A DNA stretch of 64,000 nt from Chondrinema litorale (GCF_026250525.1 NZ_CP111045.1:248001-312000); one strand, 5' to 3'; positions 43,687 to 53,015 are shown, counted from the first letter of the stretch. The notes: generated by a model from the sequence alone, not told the origin. Translations and numbers: made by a program.

Positions 43687-46314
43687 TCACTCACTCCTTA
43701 GACATTTCACAGGATTTGAACAGGCAGCTTTTATGGATTGGGAACTTATAGTTAACAATGCTACAGTCATAGCAAACAATCCGGCTAGAGCAAACATCCA
43801 CCATGATAGTTCAACCTGATAAGCATAATCAGCTAACCACTGTTGCATAGCATACCAGGCTATAGGAATGGCAATCATATAACCAAGCAAAACTAATTTT
43901 AAGAAATCCTGAGATAAAAGACTTACGATACTATTCACAGATGCTCCTAATGTTTTTCGAATACCAATTTCTTTTGTCCTTTGCTTTACCCTAAAAGCAG
44001 CCATACCAAACAAACCTAGAGCTGCAATTAAAATTGATAAAAGGGTGAAGAAACTAAACATTTTCCCCCATAGCCTATCAGTTCGATAAAGTTCTTCAAT
44101 GTTGTTATCTAAAAACTGATACTCTATTGGATAGGAAGTATATGGTTTTATAGTTGTCTCTAGCATCATAATAGTTTCCTGTAGATTATTAGGATTTATC
44201 TTCACCGATATGTAAGAGATTAGTCCATTATTCAGTTGTAACATCAAAGGAGCAATTGGAGAATGCAAAGAATGCATGTGAAAATCCTGCACTACCCCAA
44301 CAATAGTTTCTTTACCGTCTCGGATAAATTGTTTGCCAATGGCCTCTTCGGGTGACCAGCCTAATGCCTTGGCAGCAGTTTCATTAAGCACAATTGCCTC
44401 TTCAGCATCCGTTTTGTAATCCTGAGAAAAAAATCGACCCGCAATCAGTTTTATGCCAAATACTTCTGCATAATCATAATCTACAAGAGATTGATATATG
44501 ATGAGTGCATTTTTAGTAACAGCCTTGTCCGTAATAATCGTCTGAGAAGTAATATTGGCAGGTAAACTGGTAGAAGCCGTTGCTAAAACTACCTGAGGGT
44601 GCCTTAGCCATTCATTTTTAAGCGTTTTGTACTGTTCACTTAGTACTTCATCTTTCACAAGAAATGTAACAATGTGGTTTTTGTTGTAACCCAATTCTTT
44701 GTTTTGGATAAACTGAAACTGCTGGTAAATAACCACACTACCAATGATCAGGATGACAGAAGCAGCATATTGGCCTACCATTAGCCAACGTTGAAAAGAA
44801 ATGTTCGAAAACTTCCTGTCTACATTTCCCTTCAACGCCGTTGCAGGACTCAGAGAAGACATTAGAAACGCAGGATAGCTACCCGATAAAATGCCTACCC
44901 CAAGGACAAGACCCAATAAACCTGGTAGCAACAATTTGTTTTCAAGCAGATTTAATGAGAGTGTACGTTCTAAAAAACTACTAAAAACAGGTAGTATCAA
45001 GTCTGTGAGTCCTAAAGCCAGCAAAAAGGCCAATACTGTGATCAGGATTGATTCACTGATAAATTGGGTAATGAGTTGAAAACGGCTCGCCCCCACTACT
45101 TTGCGCAAACTTACTTCTCCAGCACGTTTAATAGATCGAGCTAAAGCCAAATTGACATAATTGATACAGGCCAGAAACAAAACCAGCCAGGCAATGAGAG
45201 AAAATATCTGAATATATCGTGGATTACCTTTCAGCCCTATGTCAAAATTCAGATGAGTTTCTAAATGCAAATCAGTGAGAGGCTGTACATAATAGCTACC
45301 TTCATAAGGAAAGCTTTCACCGTAATCTACATACTTTTCATGAATGATTGATAGCTTATCAGGTAATCCTAATGGTGTAGTATGATCAGCTAAGGTAAAG
45401 AAGGTGTGGTAGTTATTACTATCCCAAGTTTCCTTTTCAACATCTTCAACATATCTAGTATTAGCGAGGATAGAAGCCAGATAAGAAAACTTTAGGGAAG
45501 AATTAACCGGAGGATCTACCATAACCCCAGTAACAGTTAATGTCTGTTCCTGAATATTGGCTATCATAAACTTTTGTTCTTTCTTGTATGTAATTGATTT
45601 TCCTATTGGATCGATATTCCCAAAAATCTTTTGAGCCAATGACTCCGTCAAAACCAGGCTTTTCGCTTGGTTAAGAGCTGTATATGGATTGCCCCTTACC
45701 ATTTTAAATGGGAAGACGTCAAAAAAATGAGTATCTGCTCGCAACCCTGTTTCATAGAAATAACTTTCCTCCCTTCCTAACAATGCTGTTTGTTCTTCTA
45801 GAGAGGTAGCCTGAGCAACTTCAGGAATTTCTGCTTTTAAAGCACTTGCCAAACCCGCTGGAGTTACTGCAAAATAGTCTGAGCCCAGATATTCATTGCC
45901 GGATTGTTGTTGATAAACGCGGTAAATTTTGTCGGTATTGGAATAGAACTGGTCGTAAGAAAGTTCGTGCTGTACATATAAAAAGATCAGCAAAAAGCAG
46001 GTCAGACCTACAGCTAGCCCACTGATGTTGATGAAAGCATACTGCTTTTGTTTGAGCAAATTACGCCATGCAATCTTGAGATAATTTTTATACATACCTG
46101 AATTAATTAGAGGTATAGTTTGAAAAGACTTAATAAACTCAGGTCTGAAATACCTGATCACACTCCAAGTAAAATTCCAATTCGCTTTTTTTTGAGAATC
46201 CTCAGCTTGGATTTCAAAAATCTCAATCAGATCACCTTCAATCTCTTCCAGATAATCTTCATGACAAAACCAGCGGAGGAATTTTAATGCTCTCTTAGGT
46301 GGTTGTGTTTTCAT
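43687..46314 (-). CDS. FtsX/MacB-type permease with prefix domain (second of two)
   Basis: 875 residues. An N-terminal permease prefix domain (residues 1-~80: RALKFLRWFCHEDYLEEIEG, then DLIEIFEIQ) is followed by a first TM helix (~95-120), a MacB-like periplasmic core domain, an FtsX helix triplet (~370-480), a second periplasmic domain and a C-terminal FtsX triplet (EIGIRKTLGASVNSIVSLLS). It is therefore a duplicated FtsX-unit permease of an ABC transporter of the lipoprotein/macrolide-export type. No ATPase gene is nearby, so it must borrow one or act differently. Transcribed after the paralogous permease (3-bp gap) and PadR. Confidence 0.88.
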   Translation of the reverse strand: MKTQPPKRALKFLRWFCHEDYLEEIEGDLIEIFEIQAEDSQKKANWNFTWSVIRYFRPEFIKSFQTIPLINSGMYKNYLKIAWRNLLKQKQYAFINISGLAVGLTCFLLIFLYVQHELSYDQFYSNTDKIYRVYQQQSGNEYLGSDYFAVTPAGLASALKAEIPEVAQATSLEEQTALLGREESYFYETGLRADTHFFDVFPFKMVRGNPYTALNQAKSLVLTESLAQKIFGNIDPIGKSITYKKEQKFMIANIQEQTLTVTGVMVDPPVNSSLKFSYLASILANTRYVEDVEKETWDSNNYHTFFTLADHTTPLGLPDKLSIIHEKYVDYGESFPYEGSYYVQPLTDLHLETHLNFDIGLKGNPRYIQIFSLIAWLVLFLACINYVNLALARSIKRAGEVSLRKVVGASRFQLITQFISESILITVLAFLLALGLTDLILPVFSSFLERTLSLNLLENKLLLPGLLGLVLGVGILSGSYPAFLMSSLSPATALKGNVDRKFSNISFQRWLMVGQYAASVILIIGSVVIYQQFQFIQNKELGYNKNHIVTFLVKDEVLSEQYKTLKNEWLRHPQVVLATASTSLPANITSQTIITDKAVTKNALIIYQSLVDYDYAEVFGIKLIAGRFFSQDYKTDAEEAIVLNETAAKALGWSPEEAIGKQFIRDGKETIVGVVQDFHMHSLHSPIAPLMLQLNNGLISYISVKINPNNLQETIMMLETTIKPYTSYPIEYQFLDNNIEELYRTDRLWGKMFSFFTLLSILIAALGLFGMAAFRVKQRTKEIGIRKTLGASVNSIVSLLSQDFLKLVLLGYMIAIPIAWYAMQQWLADYAYQVELSWWMFALAGLFAMTVALLTISSQSIKAACSNPVKCLRSE
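46123..46314 (-). repeat. 192-bp near-identical segment shared by both permease genes (copy A)
   Basis: The first 64 codons of this permease are almost identical at the nucleotide level to 48721-48912 in the other permease gene, while the remainder of the genes has diverged strongly. Confidence 0.85.
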
Positions 46315-46317
46315 AAA

Positions 46318-48915
46318 CTATTCATCTTTTAAGCAATTTACAGGATTTAACAGTGCTACCTTAATAGTTTGGAAACCAACTGTGAACCAAACAATCAAGA
46401 TTACACCCAAACCTGCTGCTGAAAAATGCCACCATTTCAGTTCGATATGATAGGCAAATCCTTCTAACCAGTTTGTTGACAAAAAATGACCTATTGGTAA
46501 AGCAATTACTATTGCAAGAAGAATCATTTTAAAAAAATCTGCAGATAACAAACTAATAATTCCCCACAAACTGGCACCCATTATCTTTCGGATACCAATT
46601 TCCTTGATTCTTCGCTCAGCTGTAAAAGCTGTTAATCCCAAAAGCCCCAGACAGGAGATAAGAATAGCTGTGGAAGCAAAGTATTTTGATAAAAGGCCAA
46701 TACGTTGCTCAGATATATATAGAGCTTGATATTCATCATCCAGAAATGTGAATTCAAATGGAAGGCCTGGATTGTAATCCTTATGAAGCGTTTCTATTCG
46801 ATCAACTGTTTCACCTAATTTGCCTGTTTCAATTTTTACTATAACCTTGTTTGTATATTTTGGATTGCAAATAATAAATAGTGGACTTATTTCTTCATAC
46901 ATGGACTGAAAATGAAAATCATTTACAATTCCTACTATCTTACGTCTTGTATTAAAAAGTTCAATCCACTTTCCTATTGGATCAGAAATTCCCATTGCCT
47001 CAACAGCAGCTTCATTTAAAATTACACTTGTACCCTCAGTTCCAAAATCTCTTGAAAACAATCTCCCTTCTTTTATCTTGATTCCCATTGTTATGAAAAA
47101 ATCAAAATTCACATTCAAACCAGAAAATTCAACTTCTGCCAGTCCTGGTAACTTGCCTTCCCAATTATGTCCCCAAGAAGTACTGTTGATATTTGCAATG
47201 CTTTCCGAAACAGATGAAGCACTTACAACTCCAGCTATCTTATTAGTTTCACTTAGGAAAGACTCAAGTTTATCATTTAAACTGCCTTGTTCTTCAAAAG
47301 AAACTACATTATCCTTTTTGTATCCAAGATTTTGAGATTGTACAAAATTCATTTGCATGTAAATAACCGCAACTGCAATAATTAATAGCAAAGAAATACT
47401 GAACTGAAAAACAACCAGACCTTTTCGAATCAACAATTCTCCTCTGGAAGCCGTGAGTTTTCCTTTTAATATATGAATTGGTTTCAATCTTGAAAGATAG
47501 AATGCAGGGTAACTCCCTGAAACAAGACCTGTTATAATTACTATCGCCAAAATACCAATGGTAAGGTCCCAGTTGAAAGAAACTGTTAGTTGCTTGCCAG
47601 TTAACAGATTAAATTGTGGCAACAACAAATAAGAAATAGTAACAGCAACAAGTAAAGACAAAATGGCTATTAAAAGAGACTCTCCAAGATGCTGGAACAT
47701 AAGTATCCTTTTAGATACTCCAATTGTTTTTTTAATGCCAACTTCTTTAAACCTTCTCGAAGCCCTTGCTGTAGATAAATTCATGAAATTAATACAAGCG
47801 ATAGTAAGTATCACCATTCCAATTAGAGAAAACAGAATTACATAATCAATCCTTCCTCCGCTCTGTTTTCCATTTTCGTAGTGATTAAATAAGTATCTTT
47901 CTGAGTATCGTTGAAGAAACATTTCCTCTTTTTCTGCATCATGTATACGCTTAGATTTATACAATGAATTGAGTTTATCATTAAAGGATTTTTTATTTAC
48001 TCCAGGCTTTAATGTTAAATAAACCATGATCGGGTTGCTGCTCCAATTTACATCCATTCGGTTCTTTTCTAGGAACATTTCATGTGTGACAACGAAATCA
48101 AATTTAGCAGAAGAATTTTTATTAGGTTTTTCAAAAACCCCTGATATTATGTGTGTATCTCCAAATGGTCCAAGGTCCCATACAATTGATTTTCCAATAC
48201 AATTATCTATGGAACCAAAAAGCTTAACCGCTAACTCGTCAGAAATGACTGCCGCATATTTTTCCTGTAAAACTTGCGATTTATTACCAGAAATAAGCTT
48301 GTACGAAAATGTATTAAAGAATGCTTCACCTACAAACCATCCTGTTGCCTTAACATGGTTTTCATTTACTGAAACAATTCCTTCAGGAGTTGGACGAACT
48401 GGTGTTACATATTCAACACCTGGCATCTCAGTTTCAAGCGACTGAGGCAAAAGTATCGAATTTGCTTCATGGGTTTCCAATATATTTGATGCATTTGGAA
48501 TATTTCTGAGTACCTGAAATAGCCGCTCATCTTTCTTATGGAATTTATCAACAGACACTTCATCATACACCCAAAAATAAATTAACAAAGCACAGGTTAA
48601 GCCAGTGGAAAGTCCAACAAGATTGATGAGAAAAGAGCCTTTGTAGCGCTTAAATGTACGCAAGGTGATTAAAAGGTTATGTAACAGCATTGCAATCACA
48701 TTTGGAGAAGTATATGTTTTAAAAGACTTAATAAACTCAGGTCTGAAATACCTAATCACACTCCAAATAAAATTCCAATTTGCTTTTTTTTTAGAATCCT
48801 CAACTTGAATTTCAAAAATCTCAATCAGATCACCTTCAATCTCTTCCAGATAATCTTCTCGGCAAAACCAGCGGAGGAATTTTAATGCTCTCTTAGGTGG
48901 TTGTGTTTTCATCAT
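46318..48915 (-). CDS. FtsX/MacB-type permease with prefix domain (first of two)
   Basis: 865 residues with the same architecture as its neighbour: prefix domain (RALKFLRWFCREDYLEEIEG), first helix, MacB periplasmic core, two FtsX helix sets (RFKEVGIKKTIGVSKRILMF; RIKEIGIRKIMGASLWGIIS). The family exports or extracts substrates at the inner membrane with an LolD/MacB-type ATPase. Its start overlaps the stop of the padR gene by 4 bp (ATGA), so it is coupled to the regulator. Confidence 0.88.
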   Translation of the reverse strand: MMKTQPPKRALKFLRWFCREDYLEEIEGDLIEIFEIQVEDSKKKANWNFIWSVIRYFRPEFIKSFKTYTSPNVIAMLLHNLLITLRTFKRYKGSFLINLVGLSTGLTCALLIYFWVYDEVSVDKFHKKDERLFQVLRNIPNASNILETHEANSILLPQSLETEMPGVEYVTPVRPTPEGIVSVNENHVKATGWFVGEAFFNTFSYKLISGNKSQVLQEKYAAVISDELAVKLFGSIDNCIGKSIVWDLGPFGDTHIISGVFEKPNKNSSAKFDFVVTHEMFLEKNRMDVNWSSNPIMVYLTLKPGVNKKSFNDKLNSLYKSKRIHDAEKEEMFLQRYSERYLFNHYENGKQSGGRIDYVILFSLIGMVILTIACINFMNLSTARASRRFKEVGIKKTIGVSKRILMFQHLGESLLIAILSLLVAVTISYLLLPQFNLLTGKQLTVSFNWDLTIGILAIVIITGLVSGSYPAFYLSRLKPIHILKGKLTASRGELLIRKGLVVFQFSISLLLIIAVAVIYMQMNFVQSQNLGYKKDNVVSFEEQGSLNDKLESFLSETNKIAGVVSASSVSESIANINSTSWGHNWEGKLPGLAEVEFSGLNVNFDFFITMGIKIKEGRLFSRDFGTEGTSVILNEAAVEAMGISDPIGKWIELFNTRRKIVGIVNDFHFQSMYEEISPLFIICNPKYTNKVIVKIETGKLGETVDRIETLHKDYNPGLPFEFTFLDDEYQALYISEQRIGLLSKYFASTAILISCLGLLGLTAFTAERRIKEIGIRKIMGASLWGIISLLSADFFKMILLAIVIALPIGHFLSTNWLEGFAYHIELKWWHFSAAGLGVILIVWFTVGFQTIKVALLNPVNCLKDE
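48721..48912 (-). repeat. 192-bp near-identical segment shared by both permease genes (copy B)
   Basis: See copy A at 46123-46314; the two differ at about a dozen positions only. Confidence 0.85.
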
Positions 48916-49238
48916 CCAAATGAAATTTTAGGTATTTGTTGATAAATACTTGTGCGAATAGCATATTGATGATCCAGCATTCTTTTACCTAGAGCAGTGA
49001 TTATATAAAACTTTTTTCTTCGCCCTCCCCTACCATTAGTAATCCCTCCATATCTAGATTTTACAAATCCTTTTTCAGTCATCCTTTTAAGTGCAACATG
49101 TATAGCACTTATATTTAGTTTCTTTTCTAGATTTTTTTCCAGACTTTCTAATATAGATACACCGTAGGCCTCATTGTGCTGAGCAGCGACAGTGAGTAAG
49201 ACCAATTCTTCAAATTCACCTAAACTTAAAGATTTCAT
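48912..49238 (-). CDS. PadR-family transcriptional repressor
   Basis: 108 residues. Winged helix (LGEFEELVLLTVAAQHNEAY, SAIHVALKRMTEKGFVKSRY) with the typical wing GRGGRRKKFYIIT and a short C-terminal dimerisation helix. PadR genes directly preceding prefix-domain FtsX permeases are a recurrent arrangement in Cytophagales (recollection), and it probably represses this operon. A palindromic site overlaps its promoter. Confidence 0.9.
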   Translation of the reverse strand: MKSLSLGEFEELVLLTVAAQHNEAYGVSILESLEKNLEKKLNISAIHVALKRMTEKGFVKSRYGGITNGRGGRRKKFYIITALGKRMLDHQYAIRTSIYQQIPKISFG

Positions 49239-49249
49239 TGTAGTATTTA

Positions 49250-49300
49250 TTTACTTAACAAAAGTAAAAGTAATTATTATTTTCACATTTGTTAAGTAAA
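49250..49300 (-). promoter_or_regulatory. Candidate PadR operator and promoter
   Basis: Arms TTTACTTAACAAA (49250-49262) and TTTGTTAAGTAAA (49288-49300) are perfect 13-bp inverted repeats 25 bp apart. They begin 12 bp upstream of the padR start. A perfect -7 element TACTTTTG (minus strand, 49259-49266) overlaps the inner arm, so a bound dimer pair would block transcription. This fits autorepression of padR and both permeases. Confidence 0.6.
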
Positions 49301-49542
49301 TAGTAAAAAAAATTAGAATTATATTCAATAAAATCCTTGAAACTCAAATGAGTAAACTCTTTCTTCTAGTATTCTCTTTTATTTAGTTTTAAATGTATCT
49401 TCCTGTTATACCCTTATATTGCAGCAAGTCAAACATGCATATAATCATCCATTATGTTAAATATGCGAATTCGATAGCTGGGAAATAATGTTTAGCTATT
49501 GTTTGACTGAAAAATAACACTCATTATCAATCTATTTCATTT
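49301..49542. other. Non-coding boundary between the PadR locus and the cassette array
   Basis: Holds repeat copy 6 (49402-49433) and, near 49490-49512, a stretch (TAGCTATTGTTTGACTGAAA) related to the end of the longer dispersed repeat. No gene. Confidence 0.5.
49402..49433. repeat. 46-bp dispersed repeat, copy 6 (degenerate)
   Basis: TGTTATACCCTTATATTGCA then GCAAGTCAAA matches the 3' two thirds of the repeat. Confidence 0.6.
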
Positions 49543-49664
49543 CCAACAAGTTATGAACACTGCTTCGAATCCTCTTTAATCTACGATTTGGCGCTCTTTC
49601 TACGAAGAAAACCCTCTCTGATAGGCACCAAACTCGCATGAACTCATACATCTTGTTTTAAGCC
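49543..49664 (-). other. attC-like site 1 (leftmost, end of cassette array)
   Basis: CCAACAAG...TTATGAACACTGC at one end and GCATGAACTCATACATCTTG then TTTTAAGCC at the other pair imperfectly (AACAAG with CTTGTT; ATGAAC with GTTCAT). It lies directly after the stop of the first cassette gene (49669). Confidence 0.45.
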
Positions 49665-49668
49665 ATAT

Positions 49669-50391
49669 TTAATTCCAATCTGTCAGAATCAATCTCCATT
49701 CGCCACTAATTGTTTTGTCTAGAAAATAGATGAAATTATCTCTATCCGTTTTAAACTTAACATCATCAAAACTTTTGTCTTTTACTATTAGTTCTTTTAT
49801 CTGTTTCGCTTTATCCAGTGTAATTTCATTGAAGATATGTTCTCCAAAAATTGGTTTTAATTTATTATCCCAATGACCAATTTCTCCATATATCATTTTG
49901 TCGATGATTTCACTTTTGTCTCTTAGAATTGCAAAAAATGTAGCGTTAAATCTGAAATCTCCCGAAATTGTCTGTGTCCATTTATTTTGAAAACCTACTG
50001 GTAAACATTTATAAAAGAATAAATAGTTAAGACTGCCGTGAAAATACTCTTCGCCACTTTTGTCATAAGTTGCTTTAATGACATTCATTGCGAGATTGAA
50101 GTCTGAAGAGTCAAGCAGTTTTGAGTTTTTTGCAAAAGAAGAATAATCTTTTGATATGCTATTATCGAAATTAATCTTTGACAGCGAAAATATGTCCTGT
50201 TTGATTACAGTGTTTGAAACATTCAAAGGCTCATATCTTGATATAAAGGTGTCAACTTTTGATTTATCAAATACCAAAAAGGTGAACTGGTTTTGGTTGA
50301 GGTCGTAAAATTCTATTTCATTCGTTTTCATAGAAGATCGTCCACAGGAAAATGTCATAGTTAAAATAATAATGTATCGCAATTGTCTCAT
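49669..50391 (-). CDS. Putative lipoprotein, cassette gene
   Basis: 240 residues. The N terminus MRQLRYIIILTMTFSCGRSS has a lipobox-like TFSC (Cys 16). The remainder is mixed alpha/beta and polar. I do not recognise a family. It is flanked by attC-like sites on both sides, as a single-gene cassette. Confidence 0.65.
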   Translation of the reverse strand: MRQLRYIIILTMTFSCGRSSMKTNEIEFYDLNQNQFTFLVFDKSKVDTFISRYEPLNVSNTVIKQDIFSLSKINFDNSISKDYSSFAKNSKLLDSSDFNLAMNVIKATYDKSGEEYFHGSLNYLFFYKCLPVGFQNKWTQTISGDFRFNATFFAILRDKSEIIDKMIYGEIGHWDNKLKPIFGEHIFNEITLDKAKQIKELIVKDKSFDDVKFKTDRDNFIYFLDKTISGEWRLILTDWN

Positions 50392-50398
50392 TAAATAT

Positions 50399-50469
50399 GG
50401 CTTATAACGTTAAATATAAATACAGTAGTTTTGGCTGTGCGACTATGGAATTTATATAGTGTTACCTCT
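50399..50469 (-). other. attC-like site 2
   Basis: GCTTATAACG at the left and GTGTTACC at the right. Inner arms TAACGTTAAATATAAAT and ATTTATATAGTGTTA are imperfectly complementary. About 71 bp, between two cassette genes. Confidence 0.5.
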
Positions 50470-50475
50470 CGTTTT

Positions 50476-51543
50476 TCAATCTACAAGTTTATTTATTTCA
50501 TCACTTATTATAAATTGATTTAACATCTCGGGTCTTGTTTTCCACCTTTGTCTTTCTCTTTCAATATACTTGTTGTATGTATTATGCATGAGTCTTATTC
50601 TGTCAATTACATTTTTTCCATTTGCGTCCTTTATAGTAAAATCAATTTTAATATCAGATTTCAAAAGTTTGTCTAACAATTCATAATCTTCTTTTATTTT
50701 TGCCATTGTTCCAGAAGTAATCCAATGTATAGGATAACTACCATTGTATGGCATATTATAGTCTTGTCCATATTCTAAAACTATTTTTGATATTACATCA
50801 AAATCAATGCTTCTATTTAATATTCCATCCATATTTATGTCCGGTTTAAATAGATGGTTGAAAATATGTTTTCCCATTATATTATACTGATTGTAATAGG
50901 CATAATACTGAATTACCGTCCAACCAGACTCTCTGGATTTTGAATTTGCGTTTCCAAATTTCGTCAATACTTCGTCAAATCTTTTTAATCCCAAAGCTGG
51001 GTTACTAGGAGTATCAAAGTACCTAATGTCATAAATTTTTCTTGACTTTTCAAATCCATAATCTCCTTCAAATGGCTTAAGGTGTTTCAAAAAATCATCA
51101 AATGACGAAGTTTCTAATTTAGCAATGCCATTTTCACCCAAATAGTTTGCATAGTATATCTGTCCAAATTGATTTTTATTCAGATTCATATAATAACAGC
51201 CCCTCTCAGCAACCGCTATTGTAATTAAATCATCAACTTCAATTTCAAAGTACTGTTTTACTTCATCTTCAAGGTACTTTGTCCAAGTATATTCCATTTG
51301 ATACTTTTTCTGTAATACAATATCACCAATACTACAAAATCTCTCAATTGGAAAACACCAAATAGTATCTGAGTTACTGATAAAATTTAAAGATGGAGTA
51401 TTTGGAAACACTTCAGCACCATTATATTGCTGCAAAAAAAATCTATAATCCTGAGGGAATTCTTTTTCTAGAACTTTCTCTGTAAATTCTATTTGCTCTT
51501 TATTTATTGAAAATTCATCCTGATTAAAGACCAGTCTATGCAT
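50476..51543 (-). CDS. SMI1/KNR4 (SUKH) domain protein, cassette gene
   Basis: 355 residues, cytosolic. Residues ~1-150 match the SUKH fold: INKEQIEFTEKVLEKEFPQD, YRFFLQQYNGAEVF, then a conserved acidic/aromatic series (DDLITIAVAERGCYYMNL, then SSFDDFLKHL). SUKH proteins are common immunity proteins of polymorphic toxins (established for the family), so a protective role is possible. The C-terminal half (~190-355) is helical with ankyrin-like hints (IDFTIKDANGKNVIDRI). Confidence 0.75.
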   Translation of the reverse strand: MHRLVFNQDEFSINKEQIEFTEKVLEKEFPQDYRFFLQQYNGAEVFPNTPSLNFISNSDTIWCFPIERFCSIGDIVLQKKYQMEYTWTKYLEDEVKQYFEIEVDDLITIAVAERGCYYMNLNKNQFGQIYYANYLGENGIAKLETSSFDDFLKHLKPFEGDYGFEKSRKIYDIRYFDTPSNPALGLKRFDEVLTKFGNANSKSRESGWTVIQYYAYYNQYNIMGKHIFNHLFKPDINMDGILNRSIDFDVISKIVLEYGQDYNMPYNGSYPIHWITSGTMAKIKEDYELLDKLLKSDIKIDFTIKDANGKNVIDRIRLMHNTYNKYIERERQRWKTRPEMLNQFIISDEINKLVD

Positions 51544-51566
51544 TCGTATTTATTTTTTTGAAATGA

Positions 51567-51691
51567 GAGGTAACGTCTAGATAAAAACCCTGCTGGTTTA
51601 ACCGTAACTAAATATTGAAACGATGAAACCAAGTTACCAAATGCTTTCCTGTCCAACCATGTCCAGTATGGGTTTTATTATCTGTTGTGCA
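51567..51691 (-). other. attC-like site 3
   Basis: GGTAACGTCTAGATAAAAAC then CCTGCTGG at the left pair with CCAGTATGGGTTTTATTATC then TGTTGTGC at the right. The ~125-bp imperfect palindrome has unpaired bases in the arms, as in attC. Confidence 0.65.
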
Positions 51692-51702
51692 GTTTTTATT
51701 TA

Positions 51703-52173
51703 TTATTTACCTAATTCATTTAGTTTATCTATCACTTTCTCTACCCAATGAAGGTCTTTTTCTTTCAATAGTAACACCTCAAATTTCAATCTATCACCGT
51801 CAAGTTTAACTTCTTCTAAATCATCTACTAATAGGTCTATTCCGAATGCTGGTGGATATTTTTGTATCCAACGAAGTTCTTCTAAATCTATCTCAGAAAT
51901 CCGACCTTTATGAATCATATAATTTATAATACCATCCAATTGAACATTATATTTTTTAAAAAGACATTCTATTTCTTCAATTTTTCGAAATGAGAAAGTA
52001 TAGATCCAAAACTCATAATTTGATTCTTTGATATAACTATATAATTCACAGATACCTGCTCTTAAACATTCTCTTGATAAAAATATATCTTCATATTCTT
52101 GAGCTACCTTCTCTAGTGGGAATGGATAATTTCCTCGAACTAAAGTTCCATCTAAATCAATGGCAATCCTCAT
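51703..52173 (-). CDS. HAD-superfamily phosphatase-like protein, cassette gene
   Basis: 156 residues. HAD motif I is at the N terminus (MRIAIDLDGTLV, Asp6/Asp8), motif II-like YEFWIYTFS (Ser/Thr ~57) and motif III/IV region FGIDLLVDDLEEV (~114). There is no cap domain. It resembles small 5'-nucleotidase or phosphatase proteins (NIF or NT5C type); the substrate is unknown. Single-gene cassette between attC-like sites 3 and 4. Confidence 0.75.
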   Translation of the reverse strand: MRIAIDLDGTLVRGNYPFPLEKVAQEYEDIFLSRECLRAGICELYSYIKESNYEFWIYTFSFRKIEEIECLFKKYNVQLDGIINYMIHKGRISEIDLEELRWIQKYPPAFGIDLLVDDLEEVKLDGDRLKFEVLLLKEKDLHWVEKVIDKLNELGK

Positions 52174-52207
52174 AAAAGTCTATTAAATTTATTCTTTATT
52201 ATGATAC

Positions 52208-52289
52208 TGTACAACGCCCCCTGTATGAAGCGTGGCTGATTTAAGTTACTAAAGTTTCGTTTACTACTGCCCATAAGAATGTTAGCTGC
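52208..52289 (-). other. attC-like site 4
   Basis: TGTACAACGCCCC at the left and ATGTTAGCTGC at the right are R'/R''-like cores. The inner part (CTACTGCCCATAAG versus CCCTGTATGAAG) is only partly complementary. 82 bp. Confidence 0.55.
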
Positions 52290-52291
52290 TT

Positions 52292-53008
52292 TTATTCAAT
52301 TTTATAAATCCTTTTAAGCTTCAATGTGTCAAAATCGTATCTTCCTAGATTTAGACTCATAATGCCATTTTTATCCACTGATATTTTTGAATTAGAACCT
52401 ACAACACAGCCTCTATTAAAGTCTATGCTTTCTGGATTCATTCTATAATGGTAATAAACTGCTGAATCTAAATAGTTATCTCTAAAGAAAATGGCTTCTC
52501 CATCATCCCTTATGTTGAGGGTAAAAGTTTTACAGTCATCTGGGGAGTTTATTAAATCAATATTTCTACGGGGTTCAATTACTTGCCACCAGCCTAGAAT
52601 TTGATTTCTCAATGAATCACCTTGCAAGTATTCTTTAAGTTCTTCTTTATAATCTCCATAAGTGGATCTTTTGTAGAAATAAGAAGTACCTCTCCAATCA
52701 ATTATTTTCAAGTTATTAGAGTCTAGAAGTTCATAATAGACTTTTGAATACTGCTGTTGAATAGTGTCCCCAGAAATTACTTCACCAAAATCAACTAATC
52801 CACCACCAACTGACCATGAAAATTCATAAAATTTAGAGTCATCAATTATTAATGAGTGATTGTGACTGTATTTAGTAGAAGCTGAATCAAAACGCCACTC
52901 TCCATTTAGCAATTCAGAATATTTCAGAAAATAAGTTGAGCTACTTATCAAGCAAACCAATGCCAATAGTGATAAATGTATGGTAAAAATTGATTTTAGT
53001 TTTTTCAT
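52292..53008 (-). CDS. Exported protein of unknown function, cassette gene
   Basis: 238 residues. The N-terminal hydrophobic segment (IFTIHLSLLALVCLISSSTY) serves as a signal peptide or anchor. The body looks lipocalin-like: a GEWRFDSAS start, strands ending in a KIIDWRGTSYFYKRS motif, and a second similar half (LGWWQVIEPRRNIDLIN, FTLNIRDDGEAIFFRDN). The lipocalin idea is an inference. Confidence 0.65.
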   Translation of the reverse strand: MKKLKSIFTIHLSLLALVCLISSSTYFLKYSELLNGEWRFDSASTKYSHNHSLIIDDSKFYEFSWSVGGGLVDFGEVISGDTIQQQYSKVYYELLDSNNLKIIDWRGTSYFYKRSTYGDYKEELKEYLQGDSLRNQILGWWQVIEPRRNIDLINSPDDCKTFTLNIRDDGEAIFFRDNYLDSAVYYHYRMNPESIDFNRGCVVGSNSKISVDKNGIMSLNLGRYDFDTLKLKRIYKIE

Positions 53009-53015
53009 TTTAATT

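Noticed and set aside
23020..49433. 46-bp repeats considered as a CRISPR array
   Set aside because: Copies are kilobases apart with no regular spacers and no cas genes.
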